From contig JNEM01011315.1 of the NCBI GenBank assembly GCA_000697335.1, positions 1-16,721 on the forward strand: a DNA stretch of 16,721 bases, given 5' to 3'. The notes beneath the pieces are model-generated. The model saw only the letters and a list, made by a program, of their open reading frames with translations. It searched no databases and was not told the origin of the DNA. The DNA comes from Conidiobolus incongruus B7586 (Eukaryota > Entomophthoromycota > Entomophthoromycetes > Entomophthorales > Conidiobolaceae). The translations under genes were made by a program, and so were the position numbers. Below, in pieces: positions 1 through 9,339 of the stretch (its first letter is position 1; each line of letters begins with the position of its first letter).

Positions 1-125
1 TTTAGAGGGTTTATGGTTAAGTTTTACTAATACCAAAATAAAAAACTTTTGATGATCACTATTTGGTTTAAGCATGATTAAATTAAACAACCAATTTTAA
101 AAAGTTAATTTTTTAATCAAAAAAA

Positions 126-128
<3 letters not shown>

Positions 129-158
<30 letters not shown>
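129..158. repeat. (AT)15 microsatellite
   Basis: Pure AT dinucleotide run of about 15 repeats inside unit A. The equivalent run in the 11 kb copy (11307-11334) has about 14, and the more decayed copies have shorter runs, so it is an internal part of the repeat unit. Confidence 0.9.
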
Positions 159-164
<6 letters not shown>

Positions 165-289
165 TATATAATTTCTTATTAACTTTGTATATATTTATTT
201 ATTTCAAACTAATAATATGTTTGAAAAATCAGAAATTAAAAAATTTCCTATTATTTCAAATTTAAGGTAATAATATATTAATAATGAAT

Positions 290-850
290 ATAATTTATTT
301 ATTTATTATAATTATTATTGCTGAACAAACTCTCAAAATGAACAAGGAAATGAAGAATTGTGACTTGAAATTAAGGAAAAGACTAATATTTTACAAAAGT
401 TTTATTATAAATGAAATCTATTTGAAAACCAGAATATAATCAAAGCTATTAGATTTCTGAAATTAATTTCATTCTTAATATATGTATATGGGCATATTAA
501 TCAATCAATTTGAGAACCATGCTGGCACAATATCAATATCATTTAATTTTTATAATAATTAATATATTGATAATATATATTATTGAATTAGTTATCAAAC
601 TTTCACATATTATAAGTTTAGAATTAATTTTGTTAAATTATTAAATTGCCAATCAAATATAAATATATCATAATATGCTATTTTAAAAATATTTGTTTTT
701 ATTTATATTAATTATTATTCATTTTGTAAATTATATAATAAGTGACAGTAACAATATTATAAAAAATTTTAAAAATTAACTTTAATATTACCAAATTTGT
801 AATTGATAAATAAATAATATTATTTGTATAGAAATTAAATAATGATATAA
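290..850. other. Extra block inside repeat unit A
   Basis: Sequence between the left part (ends about 285) and right part (resumes about 880) of unit A that has no counterpart in the 11179-12496 unit, where the two parts are only about 60 bases apart. The stretch 310-540 is less AT-extreme than its surroundings. It has no long open frame. It could be an insertion here or a deletion in the other copy. No clear terminal inverted repeats or target-site duplication could be fixed by eye. Confidence 0.5.
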
Positions 851-1863
851 TTTTAAAATTAAAATTAAATAAATAAATTAATATATAATATATAAAGTTT
901 AATAAAAAAAATAAAATTAATATTTTTTTTATTATTAATAACTTTTTTCTATACTTTTAATAAGTTTCTAATACTTAAAAAATGGTTTTTTTTATCAAAG
1001 ATTAAAATTTAATATTTTATAAACTAATTTAATTTATTTGTAGGAATTTTTTTATAAGCTAATTTTTTAATTATTGAAAATAATTATAATCACATAAGTT
1101 ATAATTAAGTAAATATATTAAATATAATAGTTTTTTGTAATTTTTATATATAAAAAATTTTTTATAACTTTAACTTTATATATTTTATAATTATTATATA
1201 AAATAATAGGTATTTTTAATTTATATTGAAAATATTATTTAAAAATTGTTTTATTTAAAAAATTAATATAAAGTTTATTATTAATTGATTTTCCTTAAGA
1301 TATTAAATAAGAAAATTATATACTATAATAATTTAATATAACAATTAACATTTATCTATATTTAAAATATTTATTTAATAAAATTAATAAAAAGGATTAA
1401 CTTAATTTAATATTTTATTTTATTTTTAAATAAAAATTTATATAAAAAAATATAAGATTCACTAATTATAAGTATTTGATATAAAAAGTTTTGCTTTTAA
1501 TTATACTTTGAAAAGTTTAATTTAGCTATAGCTAATTTAATTTTCTTTTAAGTTTTTGTTATTTTATAAATTATCTATTTTATATTTTTATTAATTAATT
1601 TAAATATAAACTTAAATATATAATTTATTTGTATAATTAATATTAAATTATTTTAATAATTTTTTAATTAAATTAAAAAAGTATTTTTTTGAATATTATT
1701 TTATATTATTAATAAATAAATAAATATTAATAAAAATTAATCTTTTAGATTTTAATAGATTTTAAATAATATCCCTTTTAACTTTAAAATTACAAATTTA
1801 ATAATATATGGTATTTTTAAATAAAGTATCATCTTTATAAATTATTTAAAAGTTTTAAATGAT

Positions 1864-2125
1864 TTTAATAGGTTTATGGTTAAGTTTTAAAAATACAAAA
1901 ATAAATCCTTTTGATAATTATTATCTAGTTTAAATATAATTAAATTTAACTATAAATTTTAAAATCAAAATATTTTAATAATAAAAAAATAATTACAATT
2001 GAATATATATATATATAGTTTGAAAATATCTATTTTCTTATATATTTTATATATAAATAATATTTCCAAACTTATAATATGTTTGAAAGATCAGAAATTA
2101 AAAAATTTGCCATTTTTTAATTTCT
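1864..2125 (+). repeat. AT-rich repeat, partial second unit
   Basis: Restarts the repeat unit immediately after unit A, with the same opening motif and the same late motif (a block near 2080-2105 reading aatatgtttgaaagatcaga, compare 217-236). It is more diverged than unit A, with loss of the long AT run. The similarity ends near 2125, about where the less AT-rich block begins. Confidence 0.65.
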
Positions 2126-2184
2126 ATACTAATAAATCACTATATTAAAATCTTTTTTGATTGCAAAATGATAGTCAAATATTT

Positions 2185-2725
2185 ATGTTATTGTGTGAAC
2201 AGCAATGCTGGCTAGAATCAAGGTAGTTAGATCACTGATCCTAGGGATAAATAACACATCCAGGATAAGTCAGGTGAGCTGGGGTGCATACATTACTAAA
2301 TGAGTTGTGAGCATGGTGTGCAGTATTGGGGAATAATTTATTGCAAGTAGGTCAATGGATATTAATTGGCCTGAATTCATTTTGGTCAAAACATGTGAAT
2401 AAAATTGAGAATAACTTCGAAATAAATTAGTTTGTAACGGTGATTTTTATTGAGTTCTTAAAGTAGAGTTGTAGTTGGTAACCCGAGTGTCAAATAATTA
2501 TTCTACTACAACTTGTAGATCTTTTTTGCCTTTTTGATACCCTATGTTCTTTTATCAGGATTTATAGGCTCACCAATACAGCCCTCTCGTGGGTTGCATA
2601 ATGTGAGTTCCAAGGGAGGAAAGATTCCCAATACACCCCGTCAGCTAGTTTTGGCAAGGGATTCTCTTTAACCTGAGGCAGCTCGACGGATTTTCAAATT
2701 GACAGCTTTTACAATGTTTATGATA
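2185..2725. other. Less AT-rich non-coding block of unknown origin
   Basis: This roughly 540-base stretch has a clearly different base composition from everything around it, with GC-richer runs such as ccaagggaggaaagattccc near 2610-2630. No frame stays open for long on either strand and no tRNA or rRNA is recognisable. It abuts the end of the partial repeat unit at about 2125. It could be a decayed mobile-element fragment, a transferred piece, or part of a non-coding RNA; none is demonstrated. Confidence 0.45.
2468..2518. repeat. Inverted repeat and palindrome (hairpin potential)
   Basis: GTTGTAGT at 2468-2475 is the exact reverse complement of ACTACAAC at 2505-2512, with a 29-base loop. 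The right arm overlaps a 13-base perfect palindrome, CTACAACTTGTAG, at 2506-2518. It lies inside the less AT-rich block. It could be an element end, a protein-binding site or an RNA hairpin; there is no further support for any one. Confidence 0.5.
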
Positions 2726-3420
2726 CTATAACAAGATTTTAATAAAATCAAATCTTCTTTCATTCACTTGGATTGTATTTTGTCAAGCAGTTTAAATATA
2801 CACACTCATTGATATATGATAATACTCTATTAATGGAATATATTTATATAAATGAATCAATAATGTATAATAATGAATTTGTATCATTACATAATAATAA
2901 AATTTTCATTCGATTTGAAAATAGTGAAATATCTCCCACAATTTAAATTAAATTAAATTGTAATTTATAAACGAACTTGCTTCGTAAATCAATCATCATG
3001 TTTTAATTATATGCCACTCCTATTAAGAATGTTATTTACTTTTTCTCAATTAAATAATGTTCAATTCAAGTAGGCTAGAATAAACTTTTGTACCTTGGCT
3101 GGGCACTGTTTAGTAGTTGACAATTGTTGACCATGATCAAAGAGAATCAGCATTAGGTATATTTCTTCCAGTTATTATAAATCGATTTATTATTATACAA
3201 AATTATGTTAAAGAAATTGATATTTTTATTTTTCCAATATGATTCTTAATCGAATATATTTGATTAATATATTCTAATATTGGATTAAATAAAATATTTC
3301 AAATCTATATTAAATTTCAAGAATTTAAAATATTTTATATCATTTAGAAAATAAATTGATAAAAAAATTTCAAATATTGAAGGGATAATCATCCCACAAT
3401 TTGGATTAATATTACCTCAA
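2726..3420. other. Intergenic region before the REX1-B-like gene
   Basis: AT-rich sequence without an open frame. A short patch at 3090-3170 is less AT-rich and holds a direct repeat, gttgac-aatt-gttgac, but no gene could be supported there. Confidence 0.5.
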
Positions 3421-3427
3421 TATAAAT
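3421..3427 (+). promoter_or_regulatory. TATA-like box of the REX1-B-like gene
   Basis: TATAAAT starts 70 bases before the ATG at 3491. On its own this is weak in such AT-rich DNA, but the gluconokinase and both synthase copies have similar elements at 65-78 bases. Confidence 0.35.
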
Positions 3428-3490
3428 TTTTTAAAATTAACAGTAATACTTAGTCTATTATTAAAGTAATACACTCTAACCATTGAAAAA

Positions 3491-4137
3491 ATGACTAGTA
3501 GCTTAGAATTAGACTCCAATGATCCTAGATACAATAGTGTGGTTAATATATTAAAACACTTTAATTTTATCCAAGGTGAAAGGGTCCAATGGTACCAGTT
3601 ATTTGAGGAGTATGTATTAATTTAACTATATCAAAAATAATTTATTAATTTGATTTAGAACTTATCAGAAATACACCAAACTAGAGATAACGTATGAGCA
3701 ATATCAGTTGGATAATCATTCGTTATCTTTACAGAGTCAACAATTTCGTCATCAATTAAAATTTATGATTGAATTATTAAAGGGAAAATTTAATGAAAAA
3801 CATTTAGCTGATTTATTAGAAAATGTATTAAATTTAGAATTTGAAAAATTTAAATTGGTATAAAATACTATTCATTAAATTTATTTTAATTATTAATTTA
3901 TTCTCTATTTTTAGACTGCTAAATTACAGATCAATCAAATTAAGAATGAAAAAGAATTGGGAGATTTTTCGAATGAAATTAGAGAAAATATATCTAGGTA
4001 AAATATTTACAATCAAATAATTTAATCAAATCTTTACTTAGTTAAAATTATATAGGATAAATGAATTAAAATCTGAAATATTCGAACTTTGTGAAGAGAT
4101 TCAAGAAAATTTAACGGATTTACAAGAACTTGATTAA
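3491..4137 (+). CDS. REX1-B-like DNA repair protein, four exons
   Basis: Spliced gene: exons 3491-3609, 3659-3857, 3915-3997 and 4056-4137; introns of 49, 57 and 58 bases, starting GTATGT, GTATAA and GTAAAA and all ending TAG. In intron 3 the earlier AG at 4040-4041 would give an immediate stop, so the AG at 4054-4055 is chosen. The joined frame gives 160 residues ending in TAA. Residues 20-47 (ILKHFNFIQGERV then YQLFEE) and 88-111 (HLADLLENV then LTAKLQ) match the pattern I recall for the REX1-B family, which has a GERV-x-xY-xLFEE core and a C-terminal helix ending ELTA-x-LQ. Residues 100-160 are rich in E, K, L and I and look like a coiled coil. REX1-B was described in Chlamydomonas as required for excision repair of DNA; its biochemical role is unclear. 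It lies 331 bases upstream of gluconokinase on the same strand. The gene model is firm; the family name rests on memory. Confidence 0.8.
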
Positions 4138-4297
4138 TTTTAATACACTAAATATTTATCTTCTATAGCTATTCATATTTTTTTGATTTATATTTGTTAT
4201 CATAAACTTTCAAGCTATTCTATGAATATTTTTAATTTAATTATATACTTAAATATTTTCCTTTTATATTAATCAAATTCACTAGATGATCTAATTG

Positions 4298-4310
4298 ATG
4301 ATGTCATCAT
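4298..4310. promoter_or_regulatory. bZIP/CRE-like inverted repeat upstream of gluconokinase
   Basis: ATGATG-T-CATCAT is a 13-base inverted repeat containing TGATGTCA, one base from the CRE consensus TGACGTCA bound by ATF/CREB-type bZIP factors. It lies about 160 bases before the gluconokinase ATG. Binding is inferred only from the motif. Confidence 0.3.
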
Positions 4311-4390
4311 TATCATTTATTTACATAATACTCAATTTTATTGATTAGAAATATCATTTGATGTATCATATTCCCACAAATAATATCTAT

Positions 4391-4398
4391 TATAAATA
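4391..4398 (+). promoter_or_regulatory. TATA-like box of gluconokinase
   Basis: TATAAATA starts 78 bases before the ATG at 4469, followed by a pyrimidine-leaning stretch (about 4438-4450) typical of a transcription start zone. Confidence 0.4.
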
Positions 4399-4468
4399 TA
4401 AACCTATAAATGATAGCTTCAGCCTTATTTGAATTTTAATTTTTTTTTCAATATTTACAATTCTAATC

Positions 4469-5035
4469 ATGAATTTACCACATCAATCACCGAAAAAAAT
4501 AGGAATCATTGTAATGGGTACGTCAGGCAGTGGTAAATCTACTATTGCCAAAGAAATTTCCACAAAACTAGGCTGTGACTTAATTGAGGGGGATAACTAT
4601 CATTCTCAATACAATATAGAGAAGATGGGACGTGGCGAAGGATTAACTGACGAAGACCGAGCTCCTTGGTTGAATACTATTGCTTCCGAAATTACTCGAT
4701 ATTTTTCTAGCAATCCAGATGCTCAAGTTGTCTTGATCACATGCTCAGCTTTGAAGAGAAAGTACCGCGATCTACTCAACAGTTGCCAAACCGATAATTT
4801 GAAAATTGGTTATTTGTATCTCAAAGGAGATATTAATATTCTCAAGGAGCGAATTAATACTAGACCCGATCATTTTGCTAAATCGAATTTGTTGGATAGT
4901 CAATTTAGAGACTTAGAGCCCCCCAACCCTCAAGACGAGATTTTCGAAACTGTTAATGTCAATAATACTTTGCAAGAGAACTGTGCTTGTGGTTATGATT
5001 CATGCTTGAAATTAATCAGAAGACTAGAGCCATAA
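4469..5035 (+). CDS. Gluconokinase (EC 2.7.1.12)
   Basis: Intronless 188-residue protein, close to the 170-190 usual for this family. It phosphorylates D-gluconate with ATP to 6-phosphogluconate, feeding the pentose phosphate pathway, probably in the cytosol (no signal peptide or membrane segment). Visible motifs: P-loop GTSGSGKST at residues 17-25; EGDNYH at 40-45 where the family has DGD-x-LH; KMGRGEGLTDEDRAPWL at 52-68, the family signature; CSALKRKYRD at 92-101; RPDHF at 132-136; and LLDSQFRDLEPP at 141-152. All catalytic blocks are intact. A second Met at residue 16 lies directly before the P-loop, but the first ATG leaves the first beta strand (KIGIIVMG) whole and is preferred. The stop is TAA and an AATAAA lies at 5081-5086. 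Shikimate kinase, a fold relative, is excluded by the signature blocks. Confidence 0.96.
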   Translation: MNLPHQSPKKIGIIVMGTSGSGKSTIAKEISTKLGCDLIEGDNYHSQYNIEKMGRGEGLTDEDRAPWLNTIASEITRYFSSNPDAQVVLITCSALKRKYRDLLNSCQTDNLKIGYLYLKGDINILKERINTRPDHFAKSNLLDSQFRDLEPPNPQDEIFETVNVNNTLQENCACGYDSCLKLIRRLEP

Positions 5036-6177
5036 ATTGATATCTATTCAATTCCTTTTAATTTATCAGTTAACTATATGAATAAATAATTCTATCTTTA
5101 TCAAATCTTATCAAACACATATTTAAGAAAAATCATATTTATATTTATAACTACTATAATATATATTGATTAGCAATGATAATATTTATTATCTATTGTT
5201 TTCAAAATAAAGGTTAATCAATGAAAATAGGTATTCTAAATATACATAAATTGTATAGTATTAAATGTATAATTAAGTCTTGTCAAAATAAAAATAATGA
5301 TATGATTTTAATAAAACAATTCTATTAAAAGCTAATTTTACTTAACAAAAAGATAAATAGCAGAGCAAGTAATTTTTGATACTGTTGCAATTAAACTTGA
5401 ATCCAAATCAATATTTGTTTAATTAAATTTATCATATCTGGTTTAATATTTTAACTAATTAAATCAAAATTTAAAATTTTCACAATTGTCGAATGAATAA
5501 ACTTTATTTATAAATATGATTTTTTTTGAAAATTGTATTAGATAAAAAATGTCATTTAACTTGTATTATTACATTTTTATTCATTTTTTTCATTCGATTT
5601 CAATGTGATTAATCAATTTTCTCTAAATATTTCTAATACCTTAGATGATATTTTATCAATTGATAATCTTGAATTGCTTTTTTTGAATACAATTTTTTAA
5701 CTTATTAATATCTCAATATTGAAAAATCTCTTGTATTTATTGTTTATTTATTAAACATAAAATTTATTATTTCAGAGTGATAATGAATTAAATTAGTTGT
5801 AGTTAAAACTTGGATATTCTTAACAAAATAATGTAAAGAGGAATTTAGTTGATAATTATATTAATATGATTGAATTACTTCATGCTTGATATATAGCACA
5901 CATAATATTCACATTAATAACTTATCTATTAAGCTTCAATTCTTCAATATGTATTGCCATTAATAAATTTCATTATTTTATTCCATATTTTTAATTGCAA
6001 ATTATGGTCAATTAATTCTAACAATTTTTAATCAATGTCAATATATTTTATAAGCAATCAAATTGTGGATTCTATATTAAAATACTCATTTTCATCATCT
6101 ATATTTTAATTATTGATTTTTAGTTAATCATAAAGATTTTCCTGCGCTATATTTTAGGAAAAATTATACTTTAGTAT
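5036..6177. other. AT-rich intergenic region
   Basis: Downstream of gluconokinase. It has an AATAAA at 5081-5086 that may serve 3' end formation and otherwise only short, stop-interrupted frames. No RNA gene, repeat copy or coding signal recognised. Confidence 0.5.
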
Positions 6178-7570
6178 ATGCAAAAAATTAAACCATTAGG
6201 AAGATCTATTAATCAAGAGTTGAAAAATTATTTTACTATATTTTATACAAATGAAATAATACCAGATTTATATCATGTAATTAATTTTATCATCGATTAA
6301 TGTAATAAATATCATTTAAATCGACACTATAATAAATGATATTTAACATCAAATTTTATATATCCATATAATTAATAAATTGTTTAATAAAGTATTCGGA
6401 ATATTTTATACCAAGATTCTTAATGATCCACCTTCAATTCAAATTACATAATTTGTTAAAATTTAAGTGTTTTGAAATACTATATTAGTTTTTGTCATGG
6501 TTAATATTTTGATATAGTTACCTTTATAATAATATTTATCCTAAAAATAAACCATACTAGCATTTGGAAAACTAAAATTTGATTCAAACTACATAGTTAT
6601 ATATATGATAGGCAATGCGACAAATTTATCATATTTAATTGAATTCAATTGTCTGAGTAGTGCTGATTTGGACAATACTTGCATTGGAATAGTTAGACTA
6701 CTTTTGGAAAGTATTGATATAACTAAAGTTTTTTCAATTTATATATATAATCCTTACCACTGTCAAAATATATTTCACTTATCAGATATCCCTGAATTAT
6801 TTTTCTCATTACTATTAAAATTTAGTATCATTTTAATATTTCTCCAAAATGATTTTGATGTAAGCTAAAATATTGAAAATTCAATATCCATACAAGTTCA
6901 GTTAATAATATAAAAACATAAATTGCATATTAAAATACAGATTATTATTTAAGAATTGACATCATTGTTATCACAATCAAGAATACCATAAATCAAATAC
7001 CAATTATAGTTTTAGCAAGTAAAAATTACTATTTTATGGATATTTAAAAAGTAACCTAAAAATAAATTACTTTGATATTAGCTAAATTATTTTCTCAAAT
7101 TAATATAATAAAAGTATTTTATTATTAATGAGATAAAATTAATTTTGGATATTAACTAAATGAGACTAAATTCAAATATTATTACTAGACTGGAGAAATA
7201 TCTATTAGTGGTATTAAGAATGGATTAGAATTAAATCATAGTCCCTTTTAGAAGATTATCATAAATTTAACATTTGAATACAAATATTATGAATTATTTA
7301 TTAAACATTTTGTCTTTATATTTAATAAAGTATTTGATTAGGATTATGACTTATCTTCTGCTTTATGTAGTTTCTAAAAATTTGTTAAACGCGGTTTAAT
7401 TAATTATAAATATATTATCCTGTGCAGATACTTGTAAAATAGGTTCATATTTTGAATACTATGAATAATAATATTTATTTTCTGTATCTCAAGTTGAATT
7501 TACAATCACTGGAGGTAATGGTAGTAATATCTTTTTCAAAATATTATCTAATAGTGATGATTTGGATTAA
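6178..7570 (+). pseudogene. Probable decayed protein gene, family not recognised
   Basis: Several neighbouring stretches read like ordinary protein rather than random AT-rich translation, but in different frames and broken by stops. 6178-6300 starts with ATG and encodes 40 residues (MQKIKPLGRSINQELKNYFT first). 6551-6868 is open, with the first ATG at 6605, and includes ATNLSYLIEFNCLSSADLD. Around 7194-7430 one frame carries GEISISGIKNGLELNHSPF and further protein-like pieces with two TAG and two TAA codons. 7480-7569 ends SQVEFTITGGNGSNIFFKIL and a short acidic tail with TAA. Together they suggest one gene that has lost function through stops and frame changes; some gaps could be introns (GTAAGC at 6860). 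The product is not recognised. The alternative is chance open frames, so confidence is low. Confidence 0.35.
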
Positions 7571-9274
7571 GTAATTAATACCTATTAATTTTATTTTTTT
7601 ATTATGAATTTTCAACTTTTAATACATTTTTTTAATCATACTTATAAAAACTACTATTCAATTTAAATAGACAAATTGAAATATTATAAATTGTATTAAA
7701 ATTGACATCATTATATAAATCTATCATATATAAATTACTTTGCCCTTTATATTATCACCAATAATGAGTTATAGAAGGTTGAATAAAAATTAATTCTTAG
7801 TCATATTATTTTCTATTATAAATAATTGATCAACATTTCTTTGATATTAAATATCAGGGATTAACCTATACATAAAAAGAGTTATATTGACTAAGTTTTA
7901 AATTTTAGTGTCGGATAAGCATTATCAATGAAATGATAATATAGTATATTATAATGACTTAGTTATAACAAATCTGGCTTAAATATATTTAATTTCATAT
8001 TATTTCATTCATACAAATTATTAAATTATATATATATATCTAATAAATTGAATAACTTTTTTTAGAAATCGGATAATTTTTTAATCAAAAAATTTATTTA
8101 AAATTTTTATATTAATAATTTTAAATAAAATTGTTAAAATTAGAAATTAAATTAAATTAATTGTTAATAATAATTTTGTCTAGATTATAAAAATAGTTAA
8201 TTATATCAATTATTACTACGAATTAAACTTGTTGAAAATATTTTATTTTTTAGAGCTTACTTTGACTAGATCAAATATTGACTTTGAACATGTGTTAACT
8301 ATAGGAGCTATATTTTATATAGTATGGTCATCTATAATTTCATAATATCGAATGATATATATCTGAAATTACCATATTATTGACCAATATAGCTTGTTTG
8401 ATTCACATTAATAAGCTATGAAAGCTAATTTATAAATTTCAAAATCCAACAAACATTTTATCCGAAATAATCATTTTTAACAATTTTAAATTTATTTATC
8501 CTCAAAGTGTTGAGATAGGATTTTTGCAATATTATTTTTTTTATACAATATACATTTCATCACTTTCTCTTTCAATTTTCAATATATTATAAAAATAAAA
8601 GAGTAATACTTTTATGAAAATAATTATATATTGAGTAATATTGTATAAATGTATTATGGTTTCCTCAATAATTTAAAAATAATTCCTTTGAAAATATATT
8701 TATCAATATTCAATAACCAGATCAGGATAAACTCTAACACACCTTTTAAACAATAATAAGCTCATTCAAAGTGTTGAATCAAAGATGTTAAAAATTATAC
8801 CAATTATACTAGGTAAAATAAATTATACTCAAATATTTTATTAATAATTTAATTTAATTATAATTAATTACTAATTGTTTTGATATTACATAAAAATTTC
8901 CTAATTGTTTTTTAATCTAAATTAGGAAAATTTTAAATAGTTTATTATTTTTAGTTCTAATTATGTTTTATAACATTCTATGAATTGATTATAATAAGTT
9001 TTAATATTCAAAATTAGTTATAAAATATCTAATAATTTTTAAGAAATAAATATTAATATAAAATATTATTTCTATGAGATATTCAAATATTTTAAATTAA
9101 ACTGGATAATTATATTCTAATGACTTGATTGATTCTAAACAATCGATCTCATCAATATCTCCAATGTTCTAGCTTAATAACTCAATCATTTAACCAAATT
9201 CAACCATCCGAAATTTAGCCCAATTCAATCAAATTTAGTAAGTTTTAAAACTTAATCAATTAAAAAAATTTGGA
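7571..9274. other. AT-rich intergenic region upstream of the synthase
   Basis: No gene supported. A 12-base direct repeat, tcaaagtgttga, occurs at 8502-8513 and 8766-8777. The last part, 9110-9240, is less AT-extreme, with C-rich short motifs on the plus strand, and may be the upstream control region of the gene at 9340. A short open stretch near 8254-8343 has no clear start or partner exon. Confidence 0.45.
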
Positions 9275-9282
9275 TATAAAAA
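9275..9282 (+). promoter_or_regulatory. TATA-like box of the intact synthase gene
   Basis: TATAAAAA starts 65 bases before the ATG at 9340 and stands in a stretch of mixed sequence. Spacing agrees with the other genes in the window. Confidence 0.4.
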
Positions 9283-9339
9283 CACAAAAGTGGTTCATAA
9301 TAAATTATATTATACAAAAATAATAGATTTTATTATATT

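Larger units (their letters stand above)
1..1863 (+). repeat. AT-rich dispersed/tandem repeat, unit A
   Basis: First copy of a repeat family that recurs at 10760-12775 and, inverted, at 15405-16721. Its first 285 bases match 11179-11463 with only about eleven differences by eye. The part from about 880 onward matches 11500-12496 more loosely. The next unit starts at 1864 with a recognisable variant of the opening motif (tttagagggtttatgg becomes tttaataggtttatgg). This unit is about 545 bases longer than the 1318-base unit at 11179 because of an extra block at roughly 290-850. No open frame of note is present on either strand. The left edge may be cut by the window. Whether it is a satellite or the body of a non-coding mobile element cannot be told. 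Confidence 0.75.

Noticed and set aside
2468-2520. A TGGTAACCCGAG string after GTTGTAGT, suggesting a retroelement LTR end plus tRNA primer site.
   Set aside because: No TG...CA boundaries, no matching second repeat and no element-type protein frames; the primer-site resemblance is too short to count.
2560-2700. A tRNA or tRNA-derived SINE, from a B-box-like gagttccaagg near 2606-2616.
   Set aside because: No A box at the right distance, no cloverleaf and no acceptor stem could be found.
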